Assembly: GCA_002493835.1 (NCBI GenBank)
Contig: DLAA01000132.1
Span: forward strand, 21,712 to 85,711
Reading direction: 5' to 3'
Origin: Lachnospiraceae bacterium UBA7060
GTDB lineage: Bacteria; Bacillota; Clostridia; Lachnospirales; Lachnospiraceae
Length of the DNA: 64,000 nucleotides
This document shows positions 43,401 through 51,467 of the stretch, one piece after another. Every line of letters begins with the position of its first letter. Position 1 is the stretch's first letter. The notes beneath the pieces are model-generated. The model ran no database searches. It was not told the DNA's origin and saw only the letters and a list, made by a program, of their open reading frames with translations. Made by a program: the position numbers and the translations under genes.

Positions 43401-44543
43401 ATGAGAAAACGTGAAATTGTTTTTATAATTACAGCTGCTATGATTGCTCATAGCTCATTGACAACACATGCGTCCACACTTGCTCCGGATCTTTTGCCGG
43501 CAGGGCAGCTGAAGCTGGATTTGGACGTGGAGAAAGTACAGACTGGACAAGTCAGCGGTAACAGTGTTTCGGAGAATACGGAGGAAGATGTACAGACAGC
43601 CCAAGATGTTTTGGACCATGATACGATTGGATCCGGAACCGTATTGATTTCTGATAAGACGGCAGAGGACTATGCGTTAGCCTACGAGAGGGCGAAAAAT
43701 GCAAATTGGGGTTATACAAATTTAGGGATTGCCAATGTGAGTGACAATTTGAATATTCGAGCCATCGCCGCGGAGGACGGCAGGCTTGTGGGAAAGCTTC
43801 CCAAAGATGCTGCTTGTGAAGTGATAGAGATGGACGATACCTGGGCACATATTAAGTCCGGCAGTGTGGACGGTTATGTGAGCCGGGAGTATCTTTTGAC
43901 GGGTGTCCCGGCTAAGTTCAAGGCGGAGGAGCTGGCCACCACTGTGGCAACGGTTACTACCGATAGTTTGAAGGTCCGTGCGGAAGCGAATACGGACTCA
44001 GAAGTGATTACGCTGGTGCCTCGGGGTGAGGAGCTGGAGGTGTCAGCAGTGGAAGGAGACTGGGTTAAGGTTTTTCTGGATGATGACGAAGTATTTGTCT
44101 CAGGGGAATACGTGGAGGTCAGCGCGGAGTTGGGGACAGCGGTTACCATGTCGGAGCTGCTCTATGGACAGGGAGTTTCCAATGTGCGTGTGGATATCTG
44201 TCAGTATGCGAAAGAGTTTATCGGCAATCCTTATGTATGGGGTGGTACTAGTCTGACGAAAGGGGCTGACTGTTCCGGTTTTGTTCAGAGTGTCTTCAAA
44301 AAATATGGCGTAAAGCTTCCACGTAACTCCAGAGCGCAGGCAAACTGCGGTACCACTATCAAGGTGTCTGAGGCGAAACCGGGTGATTTGATATTTTATG
44401 GAAAGGGTAAGACAATCAATCATGTGGCGATTTATATTGGAAATGGACAGGTAGTCCACGCCAGCAGCCCCAAAACAGGAATTAAGATTTCCAATGTGTC
44501 TTACCGTTCGCCTTTCAAGGCGGTCAGGATACTATATGACTGA
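43401..44543 (+). CDS. Secreted NlpC/P60 peptidoglycan hydrolase with two SH3 domains
   Basis: The 380-residue protein has an N-terminal signal peptide (about residues 1-25), an unstructured stretch, two bacterial SH3 domains (around NVSDNLNIRAIAAEDGRLVG and TTDSLKVRAEANTDSEVITL) and a C-terminal NlpC/P60 domain with catalytic Cys in GADCSGFVQS and His in NHVAIYIGNGQVVHASSP. It likely cleaves D-Glu-meso-DAP (or Lys) bonds in the wall. GGAGAGGAG precedes the ATG at 43401. Confidence 0.94.
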   Translation: MRKREIVFIITAAMIAHSSLTTHASTLAPDLLPAGQLKLDLDVEKVQTGQVSGNSVSENTEEDVQTAQDVLDHDTIGSGTVLISDKTAEDYALAYERAKNANWGYTNLGIANVSDNLNIRAIAAEDGRLVGKLPKDAACEVIEMDDTWAHIKSGSVDGYVSREYLLTGVPAKFKAEELATTVATVTTDSLKVRAEANTDSEVITLVPRGEELEVSAVEGDWVKVFLDDDEVFVSGEYVEVSAELGTAVTMSELLYGQGVSNVRVDICQYAKEFIGNPYVWGGTSLTKGADCSGFVQSVFKKYGVKLPRNSRAQANCGTTIKVSEAKPGDLIFYGKGKTINHVAIYIGNGQVVHASSPKTGIKISNVSYRSPFKAVRILYD

Positions 44544-44576
44544 GATAGGAAAAAGATAGGAAAAAAGAAAATATGC

Positions 44577-44605
44577 TTTACATTATAGCGTCGCTGTGAT
44601 AAAAT
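44577..44605 (+). promoter_or_regulatory. Promoter for rpsO
   Basis: TTTACA (44577-44582), a 17-base spacer and TAAAAT (44600-44605), located about 35 bases after the NlpC/P60 stop. Confidence 0.65.
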
Positions 44606-44626
44606 ATAGAAGTATGAGCTTGAGCC

Positions 44627-44700
44627 GACACGCAGAATTGGGACACTCCGACCCATTCTTGGTGTCAGGCGGTTGACAGGGTAATCCCCTGAAGAAAGGA
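44627..44700 (+). promoter_or_regulatory. rpsO: Structured rpsO leader, candidate S15-binding element
   Basis: GACAC (44627-44631) pairs with GTGTC (44662-44666), enclosing a hairpin of AGAAT and GGG (44634-44642) with CCC and ATTCT (44652-44659). The structure sits just upstream of the rpsO ribosome binding site. S15 is known to repress its own mRNA in several bacteria through varied leader structures; the assignment here is inference from position. Confidence 0.55.
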
Positions 44701-44706
44701 GAAATT

Positions 44707-44973
44707 ATGATTTCTAAGGAAAAGAAAACGGCAATCATCAAGGAGTACGGCAGGTCTGAAGGAGACACCGGTTCACCGGAGGTGCAGGTAGCTGTTTTGA
44801 CAGCAAGAATTCAGGAGCTTACCGAGCATTTGAAAAAGAACCCCAAGGATCATCATTCTAGAAGGGGACTTCTGAAAATGGTAGGTCAAAGACGCGGCCT
44901 GTTGGGATATCTGAAAGAAAAGGATATCGAGAGATACCGTGTTTTGATTGAGAAGCTTGGACTTCGTAAATAA
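44707..44973 (+). CDS. rpsO: 30S ribosomal protein S15
   Basis: S15 binds the central domain of 16S rRNA early in assembly. The 88-residue protein contains [40 protein letters not shown] and ends [12 protein letters not shown], all typical. It lies upstream of pnp, as in most bacteria. Confidence 0.98.
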   Translation: MISKEKKTAIIKEYGRSEGDTGSPEVQVAVLTARIQELTEHLKKNPKDHHSRRGLLKMVGQRRGLLGYLKEKDIERYRVLIEKLGLRK

Positions 44974-44984
44974 TAAGGGCTGAT

Positions 44985-45031
44985 GAGCGGAGATAGGGTT
45001 GGCAGGTTCGACTCTAAATCCGCTCTTCTGT
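44985..45031 (+). terminator. Hairpin after rpsO, weak terminator
   Basis: GAGCGGA (44985-44991) pairs with TCCGCTC (45019-45025) over a 27-base loop, followed by TTCTGTT. The U-tract is poor, so it may only partly separate rpsO from pnp. Confidence 0.5.
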
Positions 45032-45231
45032 TATATCAATTCATCTAGATCGAAACTGGTTGGCAAATCGGGTCTGCGCGAAATCAACTGACAGTTGCAG
45101 CCCTGAGGGAATGTCTGACATGAGTAAAAGAAGCTGCGAGGCAGCGAGATGCACGGATTGTGCGATTTTACGAATGAGTGTGAGATGAATTGGAAGAGAA
45201 GGAGAGAAGAAGAGAAGAAGGAGAGACGATT
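45032..45231 (+). other. 200-base leader region of pnp
   Basis: No gene is supported here. Visible elements are AACTG/CAGTT and GCTGC/GCAGC inverted repeats (the latter near 45131-45145). Other bacteria control pnp through leader hairpins cut by RNase III; whether that holds here is unknown. No clear promoter is visible. Confidence 0.4.
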
Positions 45232-47322
45232 ATGTACAAGAGTTACACGATGGAACTCGCCGGACGCACGCTTCGTGTGGACATTGGCAGAGTTGGCAAA
45301 CAGGCAAATGGCTGCGCTTTTATGCAGTATGGAGAGACCACAGTTTTATCTACCGCAACGGCCTCCGATAAACCTAGGGAAGGTATTGATTTCTTCCCCT
45401 GCAGTGTAGAGTATGAGGAGAAATTTTATTCTGTTGGTAAGATTCCAGGCGGCTTTAATAAGAGAGAAGGCAAACCTTCTGAAAATGCGATTTTGACGAG
45501 CCGTGTTATCGATCGGCCTATGAGACCGCTGTTTCCCAAGGATTATCGCAATGATGTGACTTTGAACAATCTGGTTATGAGCGTGGATCCTGAGTGCCGT
45601 CCGGAACTGGTGGCCATGCTTGGTACAGCGATTGCGACTTGTATTTCTGATATCCCATTTGCGGGTCCTTGTGCGATGACACAGATGGGACTGCTGGATG
45701 GCGAGCTGATTGTCAATCCCACTCAGGAGCAGTGGGACAAGGGTGATCTGAAGATGACCGTGGCTTCCACTGCTGAGAAAGTGATGATGATTGAGGCCGG
45801 CGCCAACGAGGTACCTGAAGCAAAGGTGCTGGAGGCTATTTACAAGGCACATGAGATCAATCAGACGCTGATTGCCTTTATCAATCAGATTGTGGCGGAG
45901 GTTGGCAAACCGAAGCACGCTTATGAAAGTTGTGCGGTTCCCGGAGAAATGTTTGAGGAGATGAAGAAGATCGTGACGCCTGAGGAGATGGAGACGGCCG
46001 TCTTTACCGATGATAAGCAGGTACGCGAGGAAAATATCAGAAACATTACGGCGAGGCTGGAGGAGGCTTTTGCGGATAAAGAAGACTATTTGGCAGTGCT
46101 CGGTGAGGCTGTTTACCAGTACCAGAAAAAAACTGTGCGCAAGATGATTTTAAAGGATCACAAGCGCCCTGACGGCAGGGCATTGGATCAGATCAGACCA
46201 CTCGCAGCAGAGGTTGATATCATCCCGAGGGTGCACGGCTCTGCCATGTTTACCAGAGGACAGACACAGATCTGCAATGTATGTACACTGGCGCCCCTCT
46301 CTGAGGTGCAGAAGGTGGATGGCCTGGATGCGAATATTACAGCAAAGAGGTATATACATCATTACAATTTCCCGTCCTATTCTGTAGGTGAAACGAAGGT
46401 GAGCCGCGGACCAGGAAGAAGAGAGGTCGGCCATGGAGCGCTGGCGGAGAGGGCGCTGCTTCCGGTACTTCCCTCGGAGGAAGAATTCCCCTATGCAATT
46501 CGTACGGTATCGGAGACTTTTGAGTCCAACGGTTCTACTTCTATGGCATCTACTTGTGCTTCCTGCATGTCTCTGATGGCTGCGGGTGTGCCCATCAAGA
46601 AGATGGTAGCAGGTATCTCCTGCGGCCTTGTTACTGGGGAGACGGACGATGATTTTGTGCTTTTGACAGATATCCAAGGGCTTGAGGATTTCTTTGGGGA
46701 TATGGATTTTAAGGTGACAGGTACCCATGACGGCATCACGGCAATTCAGATGGATATCAAGATCCATGGTCTGACGAAGCCCATTGTGGAGGGTGCTATT
46801 GCGAGATGCCGCGAGGCGAGAGAGTTTATCATGGCTAACTGTATGAGCCCGGCAATCTCTGCACCTCGCAAGGAAGTTGGTCCTTATGCGCCAAAGATTA
46901 TTTCCCTTCAGATTGATCCTGAAAAGATTGGTGATGTGGTTGGACAGCGCGGTAAAACGATCAATGAGATCATTGCACGTACGGGTGTGAAGATTGATAT
47001 CAATGACGAGGGACAAGTGTCTGTCTGCGGCACAGACCGTGGGATGATGGATAAGGCTGTCGATATGATCAAGATGATCACCACGGACTTTGAGGAGGGG
47101 CAGATCTTCCAAGGTACCGTAGTAAGTATTAAGGAGTTTGGTGCCTTTATTGAATTTGCACCTGGCAAGGAGGGAATGGTACACATTTCTAAGATTGCGA
47201 AAGAGAGAATCAACCGTGTAGAAGATGTGCTTACTCTCGGCGATAAGGTCACGGTAGTGTGTCTTGGCAAAGACAAGATGGGCAGAATCAGTTTCTCTAT
47301 GAAGGATGTGGCGCAGCGCTAA
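45232..47322 (+). CDS. pnp: Polyribonucleotide nucleotidyltransferase (PNPase)
   Basis: PNPase degrades RNA from the 3' end using phosphate. The 696-residue protein has two RNase PH domains (PGGFNKREGKPSENAILTSR; HHYNFPSYSVGETKVSRGPG), a KH domain (GDVVGQRGKTINEIIARTG) and an S1 domain (FQGTVVSIKEFGAFIEFAPG). Upstream in-frame codons exist, but AAGGAGAG selects the ATG at 45232. A 408-codon open frame on the opposite strand is a shadow of its codon usage. Confidence 0.98.
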   Translation: MYKSYTMELAGRTLRVDIGRVGKQANGCAFMQYGETTVLSTATASDKPREGIDFFPCSVEYEEKFYSVGKIPGGFNKREGKPSENAILTSRVIDRPMRPLFPKDYRNDVTLNNLVMSVDPECRPELVAMLGTAIATCISDIPFAGPCAMTQMGLLDGELIVNPTQEQWDKGDLKMTVASTAEKVMMIEAGANEVPEAKVLEAIYKAHEINQTLIAFINQIVAEVGKPKHAYESCAVPGEMFEEMKKIVTPEEMETAVFTDDKQVREENIRNITARLEEAFADKEDYLAVLGEAVYQYQKKTVRKMILKDHKRPDGRALDQIRPLAAEVDIIPRVHGSAMFTRGQTQICNVCTLAPLSEVQKVDGLDANITAKRYIHHYNFPSYSVGETKVSRGPGRREVGHGALAERALLPVLPSEEEFPYAIRTVSETFESNGSTSMASTCASCMSLMAAGVPIKKMVAGISCGLVTGETDDDFVLLTDIQGLEDFFGDMDFKVTGTHDGITAIQMDIKIHGLTKPIVEGAIARCREAREFIMANCMSPAISAPRKEVGPYAPKIISLQIDPEKIGDVVGQRGKTINEIIARTGVKIDINDEGQVSVCGTDRGMMDKAVDMIKMITTDFEEGQIFQGTVVSIKEFGAFIEFAPGKEGMVHISKIAKERINRVEDVLTLGDKVTVVCLGKDKMGRISFSMKDVAQR

Positions 47323-47425
47323 AAGCGCGAGAAGTATTTCTAAAGGTATCCCGCCATAGGATGGACAATGCTGCAAAGCGGAATCATGGGAATATTTTGT
47401 ATACGGAGATCAAAAAGAAGGCAGG

Positions 47426-48196
47426 ATGGGGATGAAAAATTCGGGCGTAGAATCGCGTACGAATGATAAGGAGAACGCCTGTTATACAAGGCGGCATCTG
47501 GAAGAACTTGTCGAGCTGCAGACCAGTGTGCTGCGAAAGCAGGCACAGGAGCTGCAGCGTGTGAATGAACGTATCATAGAGACCATGAGCAATGTGGTGG
47601 AGTTTCGGAACCTGGAATCGGGTGACCATGTAAGAAGAGTCAAGGATTTTACAAGGATTCTTGCCGGATATGTGGCACAAAGGTGTCCAGAGTATCATTT
47701 GGACAAGGAAGCTGTCAATATGATCGCCGCGGCTGCCGCCATGCATGATGTGGGAAAGATTGCAATTTCGGATACTATTCTCTTAAAGCCTGGCAGGCTC
47801 ACTGAAGAAGAGTTTATGATCATGAAAACACATACTACAAAGGGATGTGAGATTATAGAAATGCTCGGAGATATTCTTCAGAAGGGTGAATACGGCAGGA
47901 CAAGTTATGAGATATGCCGTTATCATCACGAGCGGTATGACGGAACGGGGTATCCGGAAGGGCTAAAGGGGGAGGAAATCCCAATTGCCGCGCAGATTGT
48001 CTCGGTGGCGGACGTCTATGACGCTCTCATCAGTGAACGCTGCTACAAGAGCGCTTACACGCCCGCGGAGGCTTATCATATGATTATGCGGGGAGAGTGC
48101 GGTGCTTTTTCTCCCAGGCTTCTTGCATGTTTGACTGATGCCAGAGCATCGTTTGAAAAAAGGGCCTTGGAAAACAGGCAGGAAACTACCAATTAG
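47426..48196 (+). CDS. HD-GYP domain protein, probable c-di-GMP phosphodiesterase
   Basis: The 256-residue protein has an N-terminal coiled coil (about 20-55) and an HD-GYP domain: metal ligands His107/Asp108 in MHDVGKI, then HHERYDGTGYP at 167-177 and SVADVYDALIS. Class II c-di-GMP phosphodiesterases carry exactly these motifs. No receiver or other sensor domain is attached, so its input is unclear. The start may be ATG 47426 or 47432. Its 3' end overlaps the convergent pyrI by 11 bases. Confidence 0.9.
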   Translation: MGMKNSGVESRTNDKENACYTRRHLEELVELQTSVLRKQAQELQRVNERIIETMSNVVEFRNLESGDHVRRVKDFTRILAGYVAQRCPEYHLDKEAVNMIAAAAAMHDVGKIAISDTILLKPGRLTEEEFMIMKTHTTKGCEIIEMLGDILQKGEYGRTSYEICRYHHERYDGTGYPEGLKGEEIPIAAQIVSVADVYDALISERCYKSAYTPAEAYHMIMRGECGAFSPRLLACLTDARASFEKRALENRQETTN

Positions 48197-48623
48197 AGGA
48201 GTTTCCTGCTTTTTCTTCGCAGTATTTACAGCGGTAGATTTCCTTCTCCTCATCCGCCAGCACGAAAATGTGGGGCAGCTCCTGCTCGATGGAAGTGATG
48301 CAGCGTGGATTCCGGCATTTGATGACATTGTGAATTTCTTTGGGGAGTACCAGCTCCTTTTTGTCAACAATCTTTCCGTCTTTGATTACATTGACCGTGA
48401 TATTGTGGTCGATGAAAGCGAGGATATCCAAATTCAATGTGTTGATATCGCACTCCACCTTCAGAATATCTTTTTTTCCCATTTTATTGCTGCGGGCATT
48501 TTTGATAATCGCAACCGTGCAATCCAGTTTGCCCAGCTTTAAGTGATGATAGATATCAAGACTTTTGCCGGCCTCAATATGATCGAGCACGAAACCCTCC
48601 TCAATTTTTCCTACATTTAACAT
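48186..48623 (-). CDS. pyrI: Aspartate carbamoyltransferase regulatory chain PyrI
   Basis: PyrI is the allosteric chain of aspartate transcarbamoylase that binds nucleotides and, through zinc, the PyrB catalytic trimers. The 145-residue protein shows LGKLDCTVAIIKNARSNKMG in the nucleotide domain and the zinc cluster as CRNPRC and CKYC near the C-terminus. It follows pyrB on the minus strand with a 78-base gap. Confidence 0.96.
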   Translation of the reverse strand: MLNVGKIEEGFVLDHIEAGKSLDIYHHLKLGKLDCTVAIIKNARSNKMGKKDILKVECDINTLNLDILAFIDHNITVNVIKDGKIVDKKELVLPKEIHNVIKCRNPRCITSIEQELPHIFVLADEEKEIYRCKYCEEKAGNSSNW

Positions 48624-48701
48624 AAATTTGCTTTCTCCTTTCTATGAAGCCGCGATAAAAATTTTTTATACAGCGGATGAAATTTTGTGATGGTATCTGT
48701 T

Positions 48702-49616
48702 TTAGACGTCTATCCCGAGTAATGTCAATATAAGTGCCATCCTGACGTATACGCCATACTGAGCCTGCTTAAAGTAGACAGCGCGGGGATCATCGTCGAC
48801 TTCTATGGAAATCTCGTTGACTCTTGGAAGAGGATGGAGAATCAGCATGTCTGATTTTGCGTCGGACAACTTCGCTTTGTCCAGAATATAAAAGTCTTTC
48901 AAACGAACATAATCTTCCTCATTGAAGAAACGTTCTCTCTGGACTCTGGTCATGTAAAGAAGATCTAAGTCCGGCATACAATCCTCAAGACGGATGACCT
49001 CTCTATAGATGATTCCCCTTTCCGTCAGCATGTCTGTGATATAGTCTGGTACTTTCAACTCCGGCGGGGAGATAAAAATAAAGTGGATATCGTCGTATCG
49101 GATCAGGGCATTGATCAGAGAATGTACGGTGCGTCCAAATTTCAGATCGCCGCAAAGACCGACAGTAAAGCCGCCAAGCCTTCCTTTCAGCGAGCGGATT
49201 GTGAGCAGATCAGTGAGGGTCTGGGTGGGATGCTGGTGCCCGCCGTCTCCTGCATTGATCACAGGGATACCGGACCGTTCTGCTGCTACCATAGGGGCGC
49301 CCTCCTTAGGATGCCGCATGGCACAGATATCTGCGTAACAGGATATGATGCGGATGGTATCGGATACGCTTTCACCCTTTGAGGCGGAGGAGGACGCGGC
49401 GTCGGAGAAGCCAAGAACTTGGCCGCCCAGATTGAGCATAGCAGCCTCAAAGCTCAAGCGTGTGCGTGTGCTAGGTTCATAGAAGCAGGTTGCCAGCTTT
49501 TTGCCTTCGCAGGCGTGGGCATATTTCGCAGGATTGGCCTCGATGTTATTTGCCAGATCAAAAAGCTTGTCCAGCTCTTCCACAGAAAAATCAAGCGGGT
49601 TCATCAAATGTCTCAT
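48702..49616 (-). CDS. pyrB: Aspartate carbamoyltransferase catalytic chain PyrB
   Basis: PyrB condenses carbamoyl phosphate and aspartate in pyrimidine synthesis. The carbamoyl-phosphate loop [20 protein letters not shown] is intact, as are [20 protein letters not shown] and [12 protein letters not shown] in the aspartate domain. About 304 residues from the ATG at 49616; GTG and TTG codons just upstream (49628, 49625) are alternatives, but AAAGGAG lies right against them. An intrinsic terminator sits only about 30 bases before the start. Confidence 0.96.
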   Translation of the reverse strand: MRHLMNPLDFSVEELDKLFDLANNIEANPAKYAHACEGKKLATCFYEPSTRTRLSFEAAMLNLGGQVLGFSDAASSSASKGESVSDTIRIISCYADICAMRHPKEGAPMVAAERSGIPVINAGDGGHQHPTQTLTDLLTIRSLKGRLGGFTVGLCGDLKFGRTVHSLINALIRYDDIHFIFISPPELKVPDYITDMLTERGIIYREVIRLEDCMPDLDLLYMTRVQRERFFNEEDYVRLKDFYILDKAKLSDAKSDMLILHPLPRVNEISIEVDDDPRAVYFKQAQYGVYVRMALILTLLGIDV

Positions 49617-49646
49617 AGAATACAACACTCCTTTACTCTGATGTTT

Positions 49647-49680
49647 AAAAAAAATAGAAGAGAAGCTCTCTTCTATTTTT
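49647..49680 (-). terminator. Intrinsic terminator just upstream of pyrB (probable attenuator)
   Basis: A perfect 14-bp stem (AAAAATAGAAGAGA at 49650-49663 and its complement at 49667-49680) with a three-base loop is followed on the minus strand by a run of eight T (plus-strand A at 49647-49654). It begins five bases after the nitroreductase stop and ends about 30 bases before pyrB. Confidence 0.9.
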
Positions 49681-49685
49681 AATAA

Positions 49686-50228
49686 TTACGATAGATAGGA
49701 TAACAGTTCCTCCACAGGCTTTCTTCTGGGAGCAGCAGGCGTCTCATCGGGATAGCCGATGGGTATGAGAGCAACCAGCTCTCTGTCCTCAGGAATCTGT
49801 AATAAGGACTCCGCTTCACTTTGGTCAAAAAGACCAAGGATTACGGAACCAAGCCCTTTTTCATAGGCAGCCAGACAAAGGCTCTGGGATGCGATACCAG
49901 CGTCATACATCTGCCAGCCATCGCCGCGGGGCGTACTAAAAGAACCGTCGCGCTCGTAGCCGCTGCGGTTTTTGATGATGGTAATTGCCATTAGCACGGG
50001 AGCTGCTGCAATAATATTACCATTGGGGGGATATAAGCTGGTGCATTCTTTTGCTATTTTGTCTTTTAATGCGCCTTCCACAGCGATATAACGGGTGATC
50101 TGCGTATGCTTCCAGCTCGGAGAGTAGGAAGCGGTCTCAACGATCTCTGATAAAAGCTCATGGGAAACGGCATCGGTTTTGAATTTTCGGATACTTCTGC
50201 GCCCTACAATACAGTCTTTAGCGGTCAT
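49686..50228 (-). CDS. Nitroreductase family protein
   Basis: The 180-residue protein belongs to the FMN-dependent nitroreductase family. It has the usual N-terminal RRSIRKF with the conserved Arg residues, a SPSWKHTQ segment, and the later GLGSVILGLFDQSE and LVALIPIGYPDETP. The natural substrate is unknown. It is the first gene on the minus strand after a good promoter at 50367-50395 and is followed by the pyrB attenuator, so pyrB may share its transcript. Confidence 0.93.
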   Translation of the reverse strand: MTAKDCIVGRRSIRKFKTDAVSHELLSEIVETASYSPSWKHTQITRYIAVEGALKDKIAKECTSLYPPNGNIIAAAPVLMAITIIKNRSGYERDGSFSTPRGDGWQMYDAGIASQSLCLAAYEKGLGSVILGLFDQSEAESLLQIPEDRELVALIPIGYPDETPAAPRRKPVEELLSYLS

Positions 50229-50366
50229 GCGGAGTCCTCCTTATGTTGGTATTTGCGATAGTAATTATTCTGTGTCAATTTGCATAAGTGTATCTTTGCT
50301 TTTGTGATGAAGAGAGTCCAAGCAGTCTGTCTTCTTAAATCTGCATGGCTCTGAATAATTACACAT

Positions 50367-50395
50367 ATCATAGCACAAAGGCGGGAGGCTTGCAA
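50367..50395 (-). promoter_or_regulatory. Promoter for nitroreductase (and possibly pyrBI), minus strand
   Basis: On the minus strand TTGCAA (50390-50395), a 17-base spacer and TATGAT (50367-50372), with TG one base before the -10. The leader to the nitroreductase start is about 130 bases. The region 50229-50537 holds this promoter and the plus-strand one below but no gene. Confidence 0.7.
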
Positions 50396-50457
50396 GGGGA
50401 GAATGAGGGTATTGCATCAGGTGTGACAGGGAAGCCGAAGGTCAAACTGCTACCGGC

Positions 50458-50486
50458 TTGTGAAATGCAGGCGTATGTGGTAAACT
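50458..50486 (+). promoter_or_regulatory. Promoter for the PH-domain gene
   Basis: TTGTGA (50458-50463), 17 bases, TAAACT (50481-50486), about 50 bases before the start at 50538. Confidence 0.5.
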
Positions 50487-50537
50487 GATTTTGTAAATGT
50501 GAAAAAAGAAAAAGCAGCAGAATGGAGAATATTTTAT

Positions 50538-50978
50538 ATGGAAAAAGACAGAGATGAAATAAGTAAAGAGGATGAATATGCAGAAGCAGATCAGAGAGAA
50601 GGGGACACGAAGGAGTTTATAGAGCGGAAAAGGTGGCTCTTTTTTGGTCTGCCGTTCACTTTTACGAAATATACGATTAACGAGCAGGTAATCACGATCG
50701 ATTCCGGGCTGCTTAATACGACAGAAAACGATTGTTATTTATATAAAATACAGGATGTGGAATTAAAGACCAGTCTGGTGGAACGTATCTTTGGGCTTGG
50801 TACGGTAGCTTGTTATACGGGGGACAATACCCATCCTCAGCTTTTCCTGGAGCATATCAAAAACGCAAAAGAGATCAAAAATTATATTTTGCATACTTCC
50901 GAAGAAGCCAGGAGAAAACGCCGTACATTAAATACTTTGAACATCAATGCGGATGATATCGACGACGACGCAGATTAA
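50538..50978 (+). CDS. PH-domain-like (bPH2/DUF304) protein
   Basis: The 146-residue protein has a charged N-terminus, then TKYTINEQVITIDSGLLNTT and YLYKIQDVELKTSLVERIFG, which match the bacterial PH-like domain family (DUF304). There is no membrane helix in this version, although many relatives have two. A GTG at 50499 is in frame, but GGAGA fits the ATG at 50538. It converges with the next gene, overlapping it by four bases. Function unknown. Confidence 0.75.
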   Translation: MEKDRDEISKEDEYAEADQREGDTKEFIERKRWLFFGLPFTFTKYTINEQVITIDSGLLNTTENDCYLYKIQDVELKTSLVERIFGLGTVACYTGDNTHPQLFLEHIKNAKEIKNYILHTSEEARRKRRTLNTLNINADDIDDDAD

Positions 50979-51400
50979 CGCTGAGGCTGGTCCGGGCGCA
51001 GGGATTCGTCATTTTCCCGAAGGAGACGTTCGAAAAGAAGTCCGGTGATAAACCAGCAGGGTGCATAATCGAGGCGGATCACTTTTCCAAGATTCCAACG
51101 GGCGTGTTCATAGTTCCAGGGACACAGTTCGCGGCGGTTCAGCCACATACCAGTGAGAAATTCACCGGTAAAGATTAGGCCGGTATAGGTGAGTCCCCGA
51201 AAGAACAGGGAGCGGTTTTTGAGCAGACGGCAGACAGGAGAGAGCAGAGCGGCCAGGCCATAGATGGGAAACATCCAGATGGAGGTCGCGCCAGTAAGTT
51301 TCATATCTCGTCTTCGGAAAGCGCAAAAGGCTGTGAAGATGATTTCCAAAAACCATCCCAGCAGGCCACAGTGAATGAAGTTGTGCAAAAATTTTCTCAT
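50975..51400 (-). CDS. Small membrane protein of the CmpB-like putative ABC transporter family
   Basis: The 141-residue protein has about four membrane segments. HNFIHCGLLGWFLEIIFTAF and the later LCPWNYEHARWNLGKVIRLD are signatures I associate with PF06541 (putative ABC transporter permease, CmpB-like). No ATPase partner is adjacent, so transport activity is unproven. It lies on the minus strand between two plus-strand genes. Confidence 0.75.
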   Translation of the reverse strand: MRKFLHNFIHCGLLGWFLEIIFTAFCAFRRRDMKLTGATSIWMFPIYGLAALLSPVCRLLKNRSLFFRGLTYTGLIFTGEFLTGMWLNRRELCPWNYEHARWNLGKVIRLDYAPCWFITGLLFERLLRENDESLRPDQPQR

Positions 51401-51467
51401 AGAGACAGTATTGTCAGGTTTAGAACCTTTTATGCGAAGTGTAAATTAAAATTTGGAGAGTGGAATC

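Noticed and set aside
44985..45025. tRNA-like features (7-bp acceptor-like stem and GGTTCGA) after rpsO
   Set aside because: Only about 41 bases long, without D or anticodon arms, and the putative T-stem does not pair. A weak terminator is the simpler reading.
45149..45409. Short plus-strand open frame overlapping the start of pnp
   Set aside because: Out of frame with PNPase and ends within it; the AAGGAGAG site belongs to pnp.
46150..47376. 408-codon open frame on the minus strand opposite pnp
   Set aside because: It lies wholly opposite well-supported PNPase domains, has a Cys/His/Arg-rich composition with no domain pattern, and reflects the codon bias of the real gene.
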